Positions 14,498-21,835 of a stretch of DNA of 21,835 bases are shown in pieces; the stretch's first letter is position 1, and each line of letters opens with the position of its first letter. The stretch spans positions 1-21,835 of the forward strand of contig JAISPH010000128.1 in NCBI GenBank assembly GCA_031275035.1, read 5' to 3'. The notes beneath the pieces were generated by a model. The model saw only the letters and a program-made list of their open reading frames with translations, searched no databases and was not told the origin of the DNA. Origin of the DNA: Treponema sp. (GTDB taxonomy: Bacteria; Spirochaetota; Spirochaetia; Treponematales; Breznakiellaceae). The position numbers and the translations under genes are program-made.

Positions 14498-14528
14498 TGA
14501 GCCGGAGCAAGCGCGAACCGAAGGTTCG
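14498..14528. repeat. Second copy of the GCAAGCGCG hairpin motif
   Basis: TGAGCC, GCAAGCGCG and the hairpin CGAACC-GAA-GGTTCG repeat the order of 14329-14364. The stem differs from copy 1 by a G-C to A-T exchange on both arms, so pairing is kept while sequence changes. Confidence 0.45.
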
Positions 14529-14750
14529 ACGGGGTACAAGTCCACGCCGCTGCATAGCGGCGCATGAATCATTCTTCTAATTGCCAGCCCGAAGGGCTGA
14601 TTAAACAGACCTTCGAATAAAAAAATTCTACGGATGACGACGGAATCAATCGTTCTCGGGTCAAACAAAACCATCGCCGGTACTTTGCCGCCGCCCGGCA
14701 AAACCTTAAAGCGCTGCGGCAGACAGGATATTGACCGGGGGAAACGCAAA

Positions 14751-14772
14751 GAACCCGCCTTTCGGCGGGTTC
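14751..14772 (-). terminator. Possible terminator of the purine permease gene
   Basis: GAACCCGCC and GGCGGGTTC form a perfect 9-bp stem with a four-base loop. On the minus strand it is followed by TTTGCGTTT, an imperfect T tract. It lies about 130 bases past the permease stop. Confidence 0.4.
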
Positions 14773-14904
14773 CAGGAGGTGAGGTTCATCGGACTTGTCC
14801 GGCAAACCGGAGGGCTGCCTTACAGATAAGATTTCCGAAGGGCTCTGTTATGTTTATTAAGGTAGTCGCGGACTTGCGGTCCGAGTCCACATTATGAACA
14901 GGCT

Positions 14905-16197
14905 CTATTTAATAAAGAGCCTCACGATAAAGACAATAAAGAGAATCCAGGTAATTGCCGGAATATCCCTGATCCTGGCGCTGGCCGCCTTCAGAATCAC
15001 ATAGGAGATGATCCCGTACACAATGCCTTCGGCGATGCTGTAGGCAAAGGGCATCATCACGATGGCAAAAAATGCCGGAATGCCCTCGGCGGGATCCTTA
15101 AAGTCAATCTCCGTTACGGAGCGTATCATCAAAAAGCCGACGATGACCAGGGCGGGAGCGGTCGCCGCACTGGGGATGATCCTGAATACGGGCCACAGGA
15201 AAATGGCAAGGACAAAGAGAATCCCCGTCGTAAGGGCGGTAAGGCCAGTACGTCCCCCGACGGCAACTCCGGCGGTACTTTCCACATAGCTGGTAACCGT
15301 TGAGGTTCCCAGGGCGGCGCCGGCGGCGGTCCCGATTGCATCCGCCAGCAGGGCCTGCTTGACCCTGGGGATCTCGCCGTTTCCCTTAATCAACCCCGCC
15401 TGGGTGGTTACTCCTACCAGGGTTCCCACGGTGTCAAAAATATCCACAAAGAGGAAGGTAAAGAAAACGGTAAAAAATTTAAAGGACAGCACCTGTGAAA
15501 AATCAAACTTAAACAGAAGGGGGCTCTCAATATTTAAGGCAAAGGAAAAAGCTTCAAGGTTGGTGATTTTTAAGGGAATGCCCACAACGGTGGTGGCCAG
15601 AATGCCGAGTAAAATAGAGCCGGGCACACGGTTGACATAGAGCGCCGCGGTGATAACCAGGCCTATGGCCGCAAGAAAGGCGGGACCGGAGGTAAGAACC
15701 CCCAGTTGAAGCAGGGTCGAAGGATTACCCACAATGATTCCCGCCTGCTCAAAGCCGATAAGGGCGATAAAGAGGCCTATACCTACCGCCACCGCTTTTT
15801 TAAGATTCGACGGAATAGCCTTGATGATCGCTTCCCGGACATTGAACAGGGAAAGAACGATAAAAAGGATGCCTTCCAGGAACACCGCCGTCAGAGCAAG
15901 CTTCCAGGAATAACCCATCTCCGCTACTACCGTATAGGTAAAAAAGGCGTTCAGCCCCATGCCCGGGGCCAGGGCTACCGGCAGGTTTGCGGCAAAGGCC
16001 ATAACCAGGGTGGCAACAGCGGAGGCAATCGCCGTAGCGGTAAAGACCGCCCCCGGAGTCATGCCGTCGCCGATACTACCGAGCATTTTCGAGTTAACCG
16101 CCAGGATATAGGCCATGGTCAGGAAGGTGGTTATACCCGCGATAATTTCCCGCTGTACCGTCGTGCCATGCTCTTGCAGTTTGAAGAGCTTTTCCAT
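14905..16197 (-). CDS. AzgA/PbuG-type purine (adenine, guanine/hypoxanthine) permease
   Basis: The product has 430 residues and starts at an ATG behind GAGGAGG. It belongs to the AzgA-like branch of NCS2 nucleobase transporters, which import purine bases with protons. The family opening is present (LFKLQEHGTTVQREIIAG followed by TTFLTMAYILAVN), then APGMGLNAFFTYTV near 77-90 and the substrate-site region TVTSYVESTAGVAVGGRTGL near residues 298-317. Twelve to fourteen hydrophobic spans cover the whole chain. It is a single gene following the hydrogenase terminator on the same strand. I see no purine riboswitch in the 164 bases upstream, only a TATAGT box. Which purine it prefers cannot be told. 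Confidence 0.88.
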   Translation of the reverse strand: MEKLFKLQEHGTTVQREIIAGITTFLTMAYILAVNSKMLGSIGDGMTPGAVFTATAIASAVATLVMAFAANLPVALAPGMGLNAFFTYTVVAEMGYSWKLALTAVFLEGILFIVLSLFNVREAIIKAIPSNLKKAVAVGIGLFIALIGFEQAGIIVGNPSTLLQLGVLTSGPAFLAAIGLVITAALYVNRVPGSILLGILATTVVGIPLKITNLEAFSFALNIESPLLFKFDFSQVLSFKFFTVFFTFLFVDIFDTVGTLVGVTTQAGLIKGNGEIPRVKQALLADAIGTAAGAALGTSTVTSYVESTAGVAVGGRTGLTALTTGILFVLAIFLWPVFRIIPSAATAPALVIVGFLMIRSVTEIDFKDPAEGIPAFFAIVMMPFAYSIAEGIVYGIISYVILKAASARIRDIPAITWILFIVFIVRLFIK

Positions 16198-16268
16198 GAT
16201 TTCCTCCTCGGAAGTGAATGGGATACATCATGGTACTATAGTTTTTTCCCTTTTTACAAGACTGAAGC

Positions 16269-16298
16269 AAAAAAGGAGCGGGGGTTAAGCCCCGCTCC
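16269..16298 (-). terminator. Terminator of the hydrogenase operon
   Basis: On the minus strand GGAGCGGGG, a six-base loop and CCCCGCTCC form a perfect 9-bp stem followed by TTTTTT. It lies about 60 bases past the hndD stop and separates the operon from the permease gene. Confidence 0.85.
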
Positions 16299-16361
16299 CT
16301 AAACAGGCGAAAATTCTATTGAAAAGCTCTGGAAATCCAGCCGGGGTTTTCCGGGGCTTCC

Positions 16362-18143
16362 CTATTTCACATAGAGGGGCAGTTCCACATACTTGGTGTG
16401 GAGCAGTTCGTGGGCCTTATGGCCGTTGGGATCGCCGAGGAATTCCTTATAGACCTGGCTGATGAAGGGGTTCTGATGGGAACAGCGGTAGGAAGACTTT
16501 TCATCGTCTGCATAGATTCCCGTGGAACGCTGAGCCCGGATCTCGTCGGTACAGCCGTAGGGCTGTCCGCCGCCGCCAATGCATCCGCCCCGGCAGGCCA
16601 TAACTTCCACAAAGTGGTAGGGCACTTCCCGGCCTGCATCCCGGGCGGCCCGGATCTTGTCCAGCACCGTGGCGATGTTTCCCATCTGGTGGGCTACGGC
16701 AATCCGTATTTTGGTGCCGGCCCCAAGTACGGGCACGCCAAAGTCCACCTCCGCCTCCTTAACGCCTTCAAGACCCCGGACGGGCTTAAAGTTTACGTCC
16801 GCCAATTCTTTTTTGGTTACCAGGAAGTAGGCGCTTCTTACCGCAGCTTCCATAACGCCGCCGGTAACACCGAAAATGGTTCCCGCCCCGGTATAGGGAC
16901 CCATCGGGTTGTCCGCTTCCTCATCCTCCAGCTTGAGAATTTCGATCCCCGCCTGCTTGATCATCCGGGCAAGTTCCCGGGTGGTAATGGCGATATCCAC
17001 GTCGTAGCCGGTGTCCGCGCCAAGGAACTTGGCGGCGCTCTTCATGTCGTCGTTGCGGTGGGTCTCCCATTTCTTTGCGGTACAGGGCATCACCGATACG
17101 GAATAGACCTTGCCGGGATTAATCCCGGCCTTGCCGGCCCAATAGGACTTGATCATGGCCCCCATCATCTGCTGGGGAGATTTGGCGGTGGAGAAATTCG
17201 GAATCATATCGGAGTAATACTTCTCCATGTAATCGACCCAGGCGGGACAGCAGCTGGTAATCAGGGGAATATCGCCGCCCCCGGTAAGCCTCTTAACCAG
17301 TTCGGTCCCTTCCTCCATGATGGTAAGGTCCGCGGAAAAGTTGGTGTCAAACACGGTCTTAAATCCCAGCCGGCGCAGGGCGGCGTAGATCTTCCTGGTA
17401 AAAACCGTTCCCGGAGGCAGGCCGAATTCCTCCGCCAGGGCAACCCTGACCGCAGGGGCGATCTGGACCACCGGATGAACATCAGGGTTCTGCAGGGCGG
17501 ACCAGACCTTGACGGTATCGTCCCGTTCATAGATAGCGCCCACGGGACAGTGGGCGGCGCACTGGCCGCACTTGATACAGGGGCTTTCGCCCAGGGGAGT
17601 GTCGGCGGCGCTGGCGATGCGGCCCTTGATACCCCGGCCCAGAAATTCCAGGGCCCAGACATTCTGCATCTCCTGACAGACCTTGACGCAGCGGCCGCAA
17701 CGGATACATTTTTCCGGGTTCAGCACAATGGCGGGGTTGGAGTCATCCACGGGGAGGCCGTTAAGTACCTTCTTGTAGGGCACCTCCCGGATGCCAAATT
17801 CCGCAGCCAGGGTCTGGAGCTCACAGTTCCCGTTCCGGGGACACTGGAGGCAGTCGTTGGGGTGATTGGAGAGGATCAGCTCCACCACAGTACGGCGGGT
17901 GGCGATTATCTCCGGATCATGGGTGATAATGTCCATGTTTTCCGCCACCGGCGTAGTACAGGCCCGGACCATCTTTGGAGATCCCGCCATACGGACTATG
18001 CAGATCCCGCAGGAAGCCCAGGGGGGAAGATCCGGGTTATAGCACAGCGTAGGGATCTTGATGTTTACTTTCTTTGCCGCATTCAGAATGGTGGTGCCCT
18101 CCTCCACCTGAAGGGGTATACCGTTTATTTTAAGGTTAACCAT
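16362..18143 (-). CDS. hndD: [FeFe]-hydrogenase catalytic subunit, HndD type
   Basis: The product has 593 residues and holds the H-cluster. Residues 1-75 are a [2Fe-2S] domain (Cys34, 45, 48, 62). Next come the His-Cys [4Fe-4S] site (His94, Cys98, 101, 107) and two [4Fe-4S] clusters (Cys146, 149, 152, 156 and Cys189, 192, 195, 199). The three H-cluster motifs are intact: TSCCPAW (296-302), MPCTAKKWE (352-360) and MACRGGCIGGGGQP (516-529). A small C-terminal subunit domain follows, with a Cys/His pair (YRCSHQNP) near 552-559. This modular form is typical of cytoplasmic trimeric or tetrameric NAD(P)-linked, often electron-bifurcating hydrogenases. It is the last gene of the operon, 12 bases after hndC. 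No maturation genes (hydE, hydF, hydG) are in the window. Confidence 0.95.
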   Translation of the reverse strand: MVNLKINGIPLQVEEGTTILNAAKKVNIKIPTLCYNPDLPPWASCGICIVRMAGSPKMVRACTTPVAENMDIITHDPEIIATRRTVVELILSNHPNDCLQCPRNGNCELQTLAAEFGIREVPYKKVLNGLPVDDSNPAIVLNPEKCIRCGRCVKVCQEMQNVWALEFLGRGIKGRIASAADTPLGESPCIKCGQCAAHCPVGAIYERDDTVKVWSALQNPDVHPVVQIAPAVRVALAEEFGLPPGTVFTRKIYAALRRLGFKTVFDTNFSADLTIMEEGTELVKRLTGGGDIPLITSCCPAWVDYMEKYYSDMIPNFSTAKSPQQMMGAMIKSYWAGKAGINPGKVYSVSVMPCTAKKWETHRNDDMKSAAKFLGADTGYDVDIAITTRELARMIKQAGIEILKLEDEEADNPMGPYTGAGTIFGVTGGVMEAAVRSAYFLVTKKELADVNFKPVRGLEGVKEAEVDFGVPVLGAGTKIRIAVAHQMGNIATVLDKIRAARDAGREVPYHFVEVMACRGGCIGGGGQPYGCTDEIRAQRSTGIYADDEKSSYRCSHQNPFISQVYKEFLGDPNGHKAHELLHTKYVELPLYVK

Positions 18144-18155
18144 ATTCTCTCTCCC

Positions 18156-19961
18156 TTAACTCTTGGTTATGGCGCCGAATTTACAGGTCTTGAAACACTC
18201 GCCGCACTTGAGGCAGGCAGCCTGATCGATCTGGTAGGGAGGCCGTTTCTTGTCGCTCCCCTGAACCTGGGTGATGCAGTTTGCCGGACATTTTCTGGCA
18301 CAGGCGCCGCAGCCAATGCACTTTTCAGGATTGATCTCGAAGCGGACCAGGTGCTTGCATTTCCCTGAACGGCACTTCTTGTCGCGGATATGTTCCAGAT
18401 ATTCATCCCGGAAATTCTTGACGGTAGACAGGGTGGGATTCGCTGCAGATCCTCCAAGCATACAGAGGGAAGCCTTGGTCATGGCCTTGCCGATAGCTTC
18501 CAGTTTGTCCAGGTCGCTCTCTTCGCCGTTGCCCTTGGCAATCTTTTCCAGAAGGTTGAGGATCTGGGTAGTGCCGATCCGGCAGGGGGAACATTTACCG
18601 CAGGATTCATCTACGCAGTAATCCATGTAGAACCGGGCCACGTCCACCACACAGTCATCCTCGTCCATGACGATCATGCCGCCGGAACCCATCATACTTC
18701 CCATGGCGGTGAGGCTCTCGTAATCGATAGGGGTATCCAGATTCGCCTCGGTGATAATGCCCCCGGAGGGGCCGCCGGTCTGGACGCCCTTGAACTTTTT
18801 CTTATCCTTGATGCCGCCGCCGATCTCGAAGATGATCTCCCGGAGGGTGGTGCCCATGGGCACTTCCACCAGCCCCGAATTTTTTACCTTTCCCGTAAGG
18901 GCAAAGACCTTGGTTCCCTTGGATTTTTCGGTGCCGATTTTTGCAAGCCAGGCGCCGCCCTTGGCGGTGATCACCGGAATATTGGCCAGGGTTTCCACAT
19001 TATTGATGATGGTGGGCCGCTGCCACAGTCCCTTGTTCGCCGGAAAGGGGGGCTTGGGCACCGGCATGCCCCGGTTGCCTTCGACGGATTTGATAAGCGC
19101 CGTTTCCTCGCCGCAGACAAAGGCCCCCGCGCCGAGCCGGATCTCAATATCAAAATCAAAGCCCGATCCCAGGATGTTTTTGCCGAGCAGGCCGTATTCC
19201 TGAGCCTGGGTTAGCGCCCTGCGGAGCCGCTCAATGGCCAAGGGGTATTCGGCGCGGATATACACAAAGCCCTGGTGGGCGCCGATGGCCCTGCCGGCGG
19301 TGATCATCCCTTCAATAACCGAGTGGGGATCTCCCTCGATGGTGGACCGGTCCATATAGGCCCCGGGGTCCCCTTCGTCGGCGTTGCAGATGACATACTT
19401 AATGTCCCCCTGGGCCTTGCGGGCCAGATCCCATTTAAGCCAGGTAGGAAAGCCCGCGCCGCCCCGGCCCCGGAGGCCGGAGATTTTCATTTCTTCGATA
19501 ATTTGTTCGGGGGTCCATTCAAAAAGACTTTTCTCAAGCCCTGAATAGCCTTCCCTGGCTATATATTCGTCAATGTTTTCAGGATTGATGACGCCGCAGT
19601 TTCTCAGCACCACCCGGAACTGCTTTTGGTAAAATTCAATATCCTCAACGGCGGCCGTCTTCTTGTTGGCCTCGTCCTGTTTGTAAAGAAGCCTGGGCAC
19701 TTCCCGGCCCTTGACAATTTGTTCGGCGATAATTTCCGCGGCGTCAGTGGTTTTTACCTCAACATAAAACGACTCCTCAGGCAGCACCTTGACTATGGGT
19801 CCCTTTTCGCAGAAGCCGAAACAGCCGGTCTTGACAATCTGGACCTCGTTTTTGACGCCCTGCTTTTCCGCTTCGGCAACAAGCTGTTGGTAAATTTCAA
19901 CGCCCTGATTGGATTCGCAGGCGGTTCCGCCGCAGGTAAGTATATAGTGGTTATAGGCCAT
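18156..19961 (-). CDS. hndC: NAD(P)H- and FMN-binding hydrogenase subunit, HndC/NuoF type
   Basis: The product has 601 residues. An N-terminal thioredoxin-like [2Fe-2S] domain has Cys10, 15, 47 and 51. The NuoF core follows with the FMN/NAD motif GLRGRGGAGFPTWLKW (162-177), NADEGDPGAYMDR, and GAGAFVCGEETALI near 277-290. The SLBB-like region comes next, and then the [4Fe-4S] site CGKCSPC with Cys454, 457, 460 and 500. The C-terminus is a two-cluster ferredoxin domain (Cys548, 551, 554, 558 and Cys583, 586, 589, 593). It would take electrons to or from NAD(P)H and, in bifurcating enzymes, is the flavin site. It lies nine bases after hndB and is preceded by an AGGGGGA ribosome site. Choice between NAD and NADP is not readable here. 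Confidence 0.95.
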   Translation of the reverse strand: MAYNHYILTCGGTACESNQGVEIYQQLVAEAEKQGVKNEVQIVKTGCFGFCEKGPIVKVLPEESFYVEVKTTDAAEIIAEQIVKGREVPRLLYKQDEANKKTAAVEDIEFYQKQFRVVLRNCGVINPENIDEYIAREGYSGLEKSLFEWTPEQIIEEMKISGLRGRGGAGFPTWLKWDLARKAQGDIKYVICNADEGDPGAYMDRSTIEGDPHSVIEGMITAGRAIGAHQGFVYIRAEYPLAIERLRRALTQAQEYGLLGKNILGSGFDFDIEIRLGAGAFVCGEETALIKSVEGNRGMPVPKPPFPANKGLWQRPTIINNVETLANIPVITAKGGAWLAKIGTEKSKGTKVFALTGKVKNSGLVEVPMGTTLREIIFEIGGGIKDKKKFKGVQTGGPSGGIITEANLDTPIDYESLTAMGSMMGSGGMIVMDEDDCVVDVARFYMDYCVDESCGKCSPCRIGTTQILNLLEKIAKGNGEESDLDKLEAIGKAMTKASLCMLGGSAANPTLSTVKNFRDEYLEHIRDKKCRSGKCKHLVRFEINPEKCIGCGACARKCPANCITQVQGSDKKRPPYQIDQAACLKCGECFKTCKFGAITKS

Positions 19962-19970
19962 GCTGTCCCC

Positions 19971-20363
19971 CTAATCAATAATGTCGGCAGAGGGCCGGTC
20001 AAGAATATGGTTATCCAATAGTTCATGCCGGATAAGATGCTTTTTGACAATCTCCTTGGCGGCATCCCTGTCTACTTTGCCGTATATGACTCTGGGCATG
20101 CCGGGAACAATGACCTCTACCGTAGGCTCCGAATGACAAAGCCCCATACAGCCGGTCTGACGCACCATAACCGAATCAACCAGCTTGTCTTCATCCAGGG
20201 CTTTTATAAAAGCATCCAGGGTCAATTTGGCCCCCGCCGCTATGCCGCAGGTCCCCATGCCGACTATAACCTGTATTTCCTTTCCCTCTGCATCCCGTTT
20301 ACGCAGATCGTTTTTTTTAGTCTCCCTGAGTTTGCGCAGGTCTTCAAGACTCATTTTTCCCAT
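19971..20363 (-). CDS. hndB: [2Fe-2S] thioredoxin-like hydrogenase subunit, HndB type
   Basis: The product has 130 residues with a good AAGGAGAG ribosome site. It is a small thioredoxin-like ferredoxin. After a charged helical N-terminus it has VGMGTCGIAAGA with Cys39, then RQTGCMGLCHSEP with Cys72 and Cys76, and the typical VIVPGMPRVIYGKV. Only three of the four Cys usual in such [2Fe-2S] domains are at these sites. I believe GTCGIAAGA is normal for HndB proteins, but I cannot check it here. It would pass electrons within the hydrogenase complex. It sits nine bases before hndC and 59 bases after the ATPase gene. Confidence 0.9.
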   Translation of the reverse strand: MGKMSLEDLRKLRETKKNDLRKRDAEGKEIQVIVGMGTCGIAAGAKLTLDAFIKALDEDKLVDSVMVRQTGCMGLCHSEPTVEVIVPGMPRVIYGKVDRDAAKEIVKKHLIRHELLDNHILDRPSADIID

Positions 20364-20422
20364 GTTAAAACTCTCCTTGTGTACAATTTAGTATCAAAAA
20401 AACCAGGGACCGCGGCCCTGTC

Positions 20423-20977
20423 CTACTGTTCATCCTCCGTTTCCATGGACCTGAGATAACGGTCCAGCAGCACCAGCGAAGATCCATCCTCAAGGTCGCC
20501 CAATACATCTTGCAGCTCTGATTTTTTTACCTCGTATTCACCGGACTTGCCGTTCCGGGCAAGAAAACGGCGTATGCTTACCTCTTTGGGGCCGGGAAAC
20601 AAAAAAATGGTTCTAAACATACCCGGAAGATCTCCCACCGGAGGGGTATCCACATTGGTTATATCAAACCAGGCGCATATCGTGGTCCCCTGGTTCTTCT
20701 CGGACTTTAAATCCCAGCCGCCCCCTGACTGGGAAGCGGTCTGCATCAGAAAGGGAATACCCAGCCCCACCTTGCGGTTGGGATGCTTTTCGCCGTCGGT
20801 CCCGAAAGGATCCATGGCCCGGTCAAGCTCGTCCCGGCTCATGCCCTTGCCGTTATCCCTGACCTCAAAACGGAATTCCGTTTCTGTTTCCCTGATTTCC
20901 AGTTCCACAAAGGATGCCCCTGATTCAGCCGCATTCTGGGTAATATCGGTAACCAGGTCGCTCAGGGTAAAATGCAT
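20423..20977 (-). CDS. GHKL ATPase (histidine-kinase-like ATP-binding protein) in the hydrogenase operon
   Basis: The product has 184 residues behind an AGGAGG ribosome site. Residues 1-105 are a HATPase_c domain: N box DLVTDITQNAAESGAS with Asn15, G1 box VRDNGKGM (39-46), a second glycine-rich box GLGIPFLMQTA (71-81), and GTT at 97-99. There is no phospho-accepting His domain, sensor or membrane segment, so it is not a full sensor kinase. It resembles stand-alone GHKL ATPases or anti-sigma-type kinases. A further 80 residues of unrecognised sequence follow (FLFPGPKEVSIRRFLA and so on). It lies between hndA and hndB, and similar genes are known in other hydrogenase operons of this type. It may control assembly, activity or expression; the target is unknown. 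Confidence 0.85.
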   Translation of the reverse strand: MHFTLSDLVTDITQNAAESGASFVELEIRETETEFRFEVRDNGKGMSRDELDRAMDPFGTDGEKHPNRKVGLGIPFLMQTASQSGGGWDLKSEKNQGTTICAWFDITNVDTPPVGDLPGMFRTIFLFPGPKEVSIRRFLARNGKSGEYEVKKSELQDVLGDLEDGSSLVLLDRYLRSMETEDEQ

Positions 20978-21034
20978 GAAACCTCCTGGCGGAAAACCAG
21001 CTTTAGAGCCGGGAACATTTTCCGTTCCTGAATT

Positions 21035-21541
21035 TTACACATTCCGGTATTTGGCAATGATTTCCGGAATCTGCTCTTTGGTAAGTTTTCCGTAGGTCTC
21101 CGTGCCTACAGTCATAACCGGGGCCAGACCGCAGCAGCCCACGCAGCGCACCGGGTCAATGGAAAAAAGACCGTCGTCAGTTACGCCGCCTTCCTCAAGA
21201 CTCAGTATAGTCCGGGCCTCCTCGATAAGATCCTGACCGCCCTTGAGATAACAGGCCGTTCCCAAGCAGACGGAAATTTTATGCTTTCCCGGTTTGGTGG
21301 TCTTGAAAAAATGGTAGAACGTAATAACCCCGTAGATCCTTGCCAGGGGTATACCGCTCAAGAGGGCAAGTTTTTCCGCCGACGCCCTGGATATATACCC
21401 AAAGGTTTCCTGGATTTTATGCAGAATCATGATAAGACTGCCCGGTTTTACCTTCCATTCATCAATAAAAGAAGCAAGTTCGTTTGGAAATTCAATGGTT
21501 TCGGAAACAGACGGTTCTGCCGTCCTGCCTTTGGCCGCCAT
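21035..21541 (-). CDS. hndA: [2Fe-2S] hydrogenase subunit, HndA/NuoE type
   Basis: The product has 168 residues. The start at 21539-21541 (MAAKGRTAEPS) is chosen because AGGAGG lies just ahead and the promoter boxes at 21597-21625 exclude the longer in-frame version from 21688. It is a NuoE-like protein with a helical N-terminal part (LIMILHKIQETFGYISRAS) and a thioredoxin-like [2Fe-2S] domain: VCLGTACYLKG with Cys92 and Cys97, then DPVRCVGCCGLAPV with Cys133 and Cys137. It would carry electrons between the flavin subunit HndC and the rest of the complex. It is the first gene of the operon. Confidence 0.95.
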   Translation of the reverse strand: MAAKGRTAEPSVSETIEFPNELASFIDEWKVKPGSLIMILHKIQETFGYISRASAEKLALLSGIPLARIYGVITFYHFFKTTKPGKHKISVCLGTACYLKGGQDLIEEARTILSLEEGGVTDDGLFSIDPVRCVGCCGLAPVMTVGTETYGKLTKEQIPEIIAKYRNV

Positions 21542-21560
21542 ATACCTACCCTCCTGGTTC

Positions 21561-21579
21561 CCAAAATTTGACATTTTGG
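21561..21579. repeat. Inverted repeat in the hndA leader
   Basis: CCAAAAT and ATTTTGG are perfect seven-base arms around five bases. The repeat lies between the predicted transcription start and the hndA ribosome site, where it could act as an operator or RNA hairpin. Confidence 0.35.
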
Positions 21580-21596
21580 AATGGTCACATATATCC

Positions 21597-21625
21597 ATTT
21601 TATCCTTTCTCAGAAAAATAGGCAA
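21597..21625 (-). promoter_or_regulatory. Sigma-70-type promoter of the hydrogenase operon
   Basis: On the minus strand TTGCCT (21620-21625) and TAAAAT (21597-21602) are separated by 17 bases, giving a start near 21590 and a leader of about 50 bases to hndA. Confidence 0.6.
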
Positions 21626-21649
21626 GGAAAAATATAAAATTTTTTTATC

Positions 21650-21669
21650 ATCAATAAATATAAATTGAT
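21650..21669. promoter_or_regulatory. Inverted repeat upstream of the hydrogenase promoter
   Basis: ATCAAT and ATTGAT are perfect six-base arms around an eight-base AT-rich centre, about 25 bases upstream of the -35 box. It is a candidate regulator site. It does not match the Rex consensus that I remember. Confidence 0.3.
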
Positions 21670-21750
21670 AAAACAGGGCTGATTTCAAAACCGGTTATTC
21701 TGAAATTGGTTCCTGAAAAAGCGGCAAATGTCAGGCGCCGCGTCCCGGCC

Positions 21751-21779
21751 TTGACATTTTTGTCCGTTTACGCTAAAAA
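21751..21779 (+). promoter_or_regulatory. Promoter of the CAU-anticodon tRNA gene
   Basis: A perfect TTGACA at 21751-21756 and TAAAAA at 21774-21779 are 17 bases apart. The predicted start is about ten bases before the tRNA. Confidence 0.65.
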
Positions 21780-21795
21780 GGACATTCATCCTTAC

Positions 21796-21835
21796 GGGCC
21801 TTTAGCTCAGTTGGTTAGAGCTGCGGACTCATAAT
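21796..21835 (+). tRNA. tRNA with CAU anticodon (Met or Ile2), cut by the window edge
   Basis: GGGCCTT is the 5' acceptor arm, TA the linker, GCTC-AGTTGGTTA-GAGC the D arm, and GCGGA-CTCATAA-T the start of the anticodon arm, with anticodon CAT. The 3' half lies outside the window. Elongator Met and lysidine-modified Ile2 tRNAs share this anticodon, so the identity is left open. Confidence 0.92.

Larger units (their letters stand above)
14246..14904. other. Gene-free stretch rich in hairpins
   Basis: I see no convincing gene here. Open frames on both strands are Arg/Cys-rich and follow the palindromes. The stretch holds the two related structured motifs listed separately, plus CGCCGCT/AGCGGCG (14545-14562), CAGCCC/GGGCTG (14585-14599), GAACCCGCC/GGCGGGTTC (14751-14772) and two CGGAC/GTCCG hairpins (about 14790 and 14869). 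Confidence 0.5.

Noticed and set aside
14304..14528. tmRNA or RNase P RNA
   Set aside because: No tag-peptide frame, no tRNA-like ends and no conserved RNase P core were found on either strand.
14465..14749. Minus-strand open frame of about 94 residues
   Set aside because: It starts at TTG, follows the palindromic repeats, is rich in Arg and Cys, and has no recognisable domain. The same holds for the other frames between 14172 and 14897.
16198..16268. Purine riboswitch before the purine permease
   Set aside because: The space is too short and lacks the conserved purine aptamer loops. Only a TATAGT box and ribosome site are visible.

Overview
The window looks like chromosomal DNA from a GC-rich spirochaete, most plausibly a Treponema-type anaerobe such as the termite-gut lineages. 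This rests on remembered family traits rather than a database search: a YmdB-type protein with an altered metal-ligand set, decayed DUF4384 and papain-like surface proteins, SH3-type lipoproteins, and a five-gene NAD(P)-linked [FeFe]-hydrogenase operon with an embedded GHKL ATPase. No phage, transposase, CRISPR array or rRNA is visible.

Left part (1-3090): a forward locus in decay. A 5'-truncated secreted beta-propeller-like protein is followed by a DUF4384 protein cut by one in-frame TAG, then by a papain-like peptidase gene scattered over three frames, a terminator-like hairpin and palindromic intergenic repeats. Middle part (3094-13868): housekeeping and stress genes. These are tyrS (minus), an SGNH esterase (plus), a class III cyclase-like protein (minus), a plus-strand TPR / YmdB-like / RseC-like group, msrC (minus) divergent from a D-cysteine desulfhydrase-like gene linked to an NhaC-type antiporter, an SH3 lipoprotein (minus), and an Hsp20 gene with a roughly 250-nt, hairpin-packed leader.

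Between 13869 and 14904 there is about 1 kb without a convincing intact gene. It holds a broken small membrane-protein reading frame and a field of hairpins, including two copies of one motif whose stem differs by a compensated base pair. After it comes a purine permease of the AzgA/PbuG type (minus).

Right part (16269-21835): the hydrogenase operon, read right to left as hndA, GHKL ATPase, hndB, hndC, hndD, with a recognisable promoter at the front and a strong terminator at the end. HndA, HndB and HndC would carry electrons between NAD(P)H and the HndD catalytic subunit, probably by electron bifurcation with ferredoxin, so the operon would link fermentation to H2 turnover. Divergent from it, a CAU-anticodon tRNA with its own promoter runs off the right edge.

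Gaps: 2794-3093 holds only repeats and a hairpin. 12882-13337 holds promoter signals, a palindromic repeat and the Hsp20 leader. 14246-14904 holds repeats only. The remaining intergenic spaces are short.
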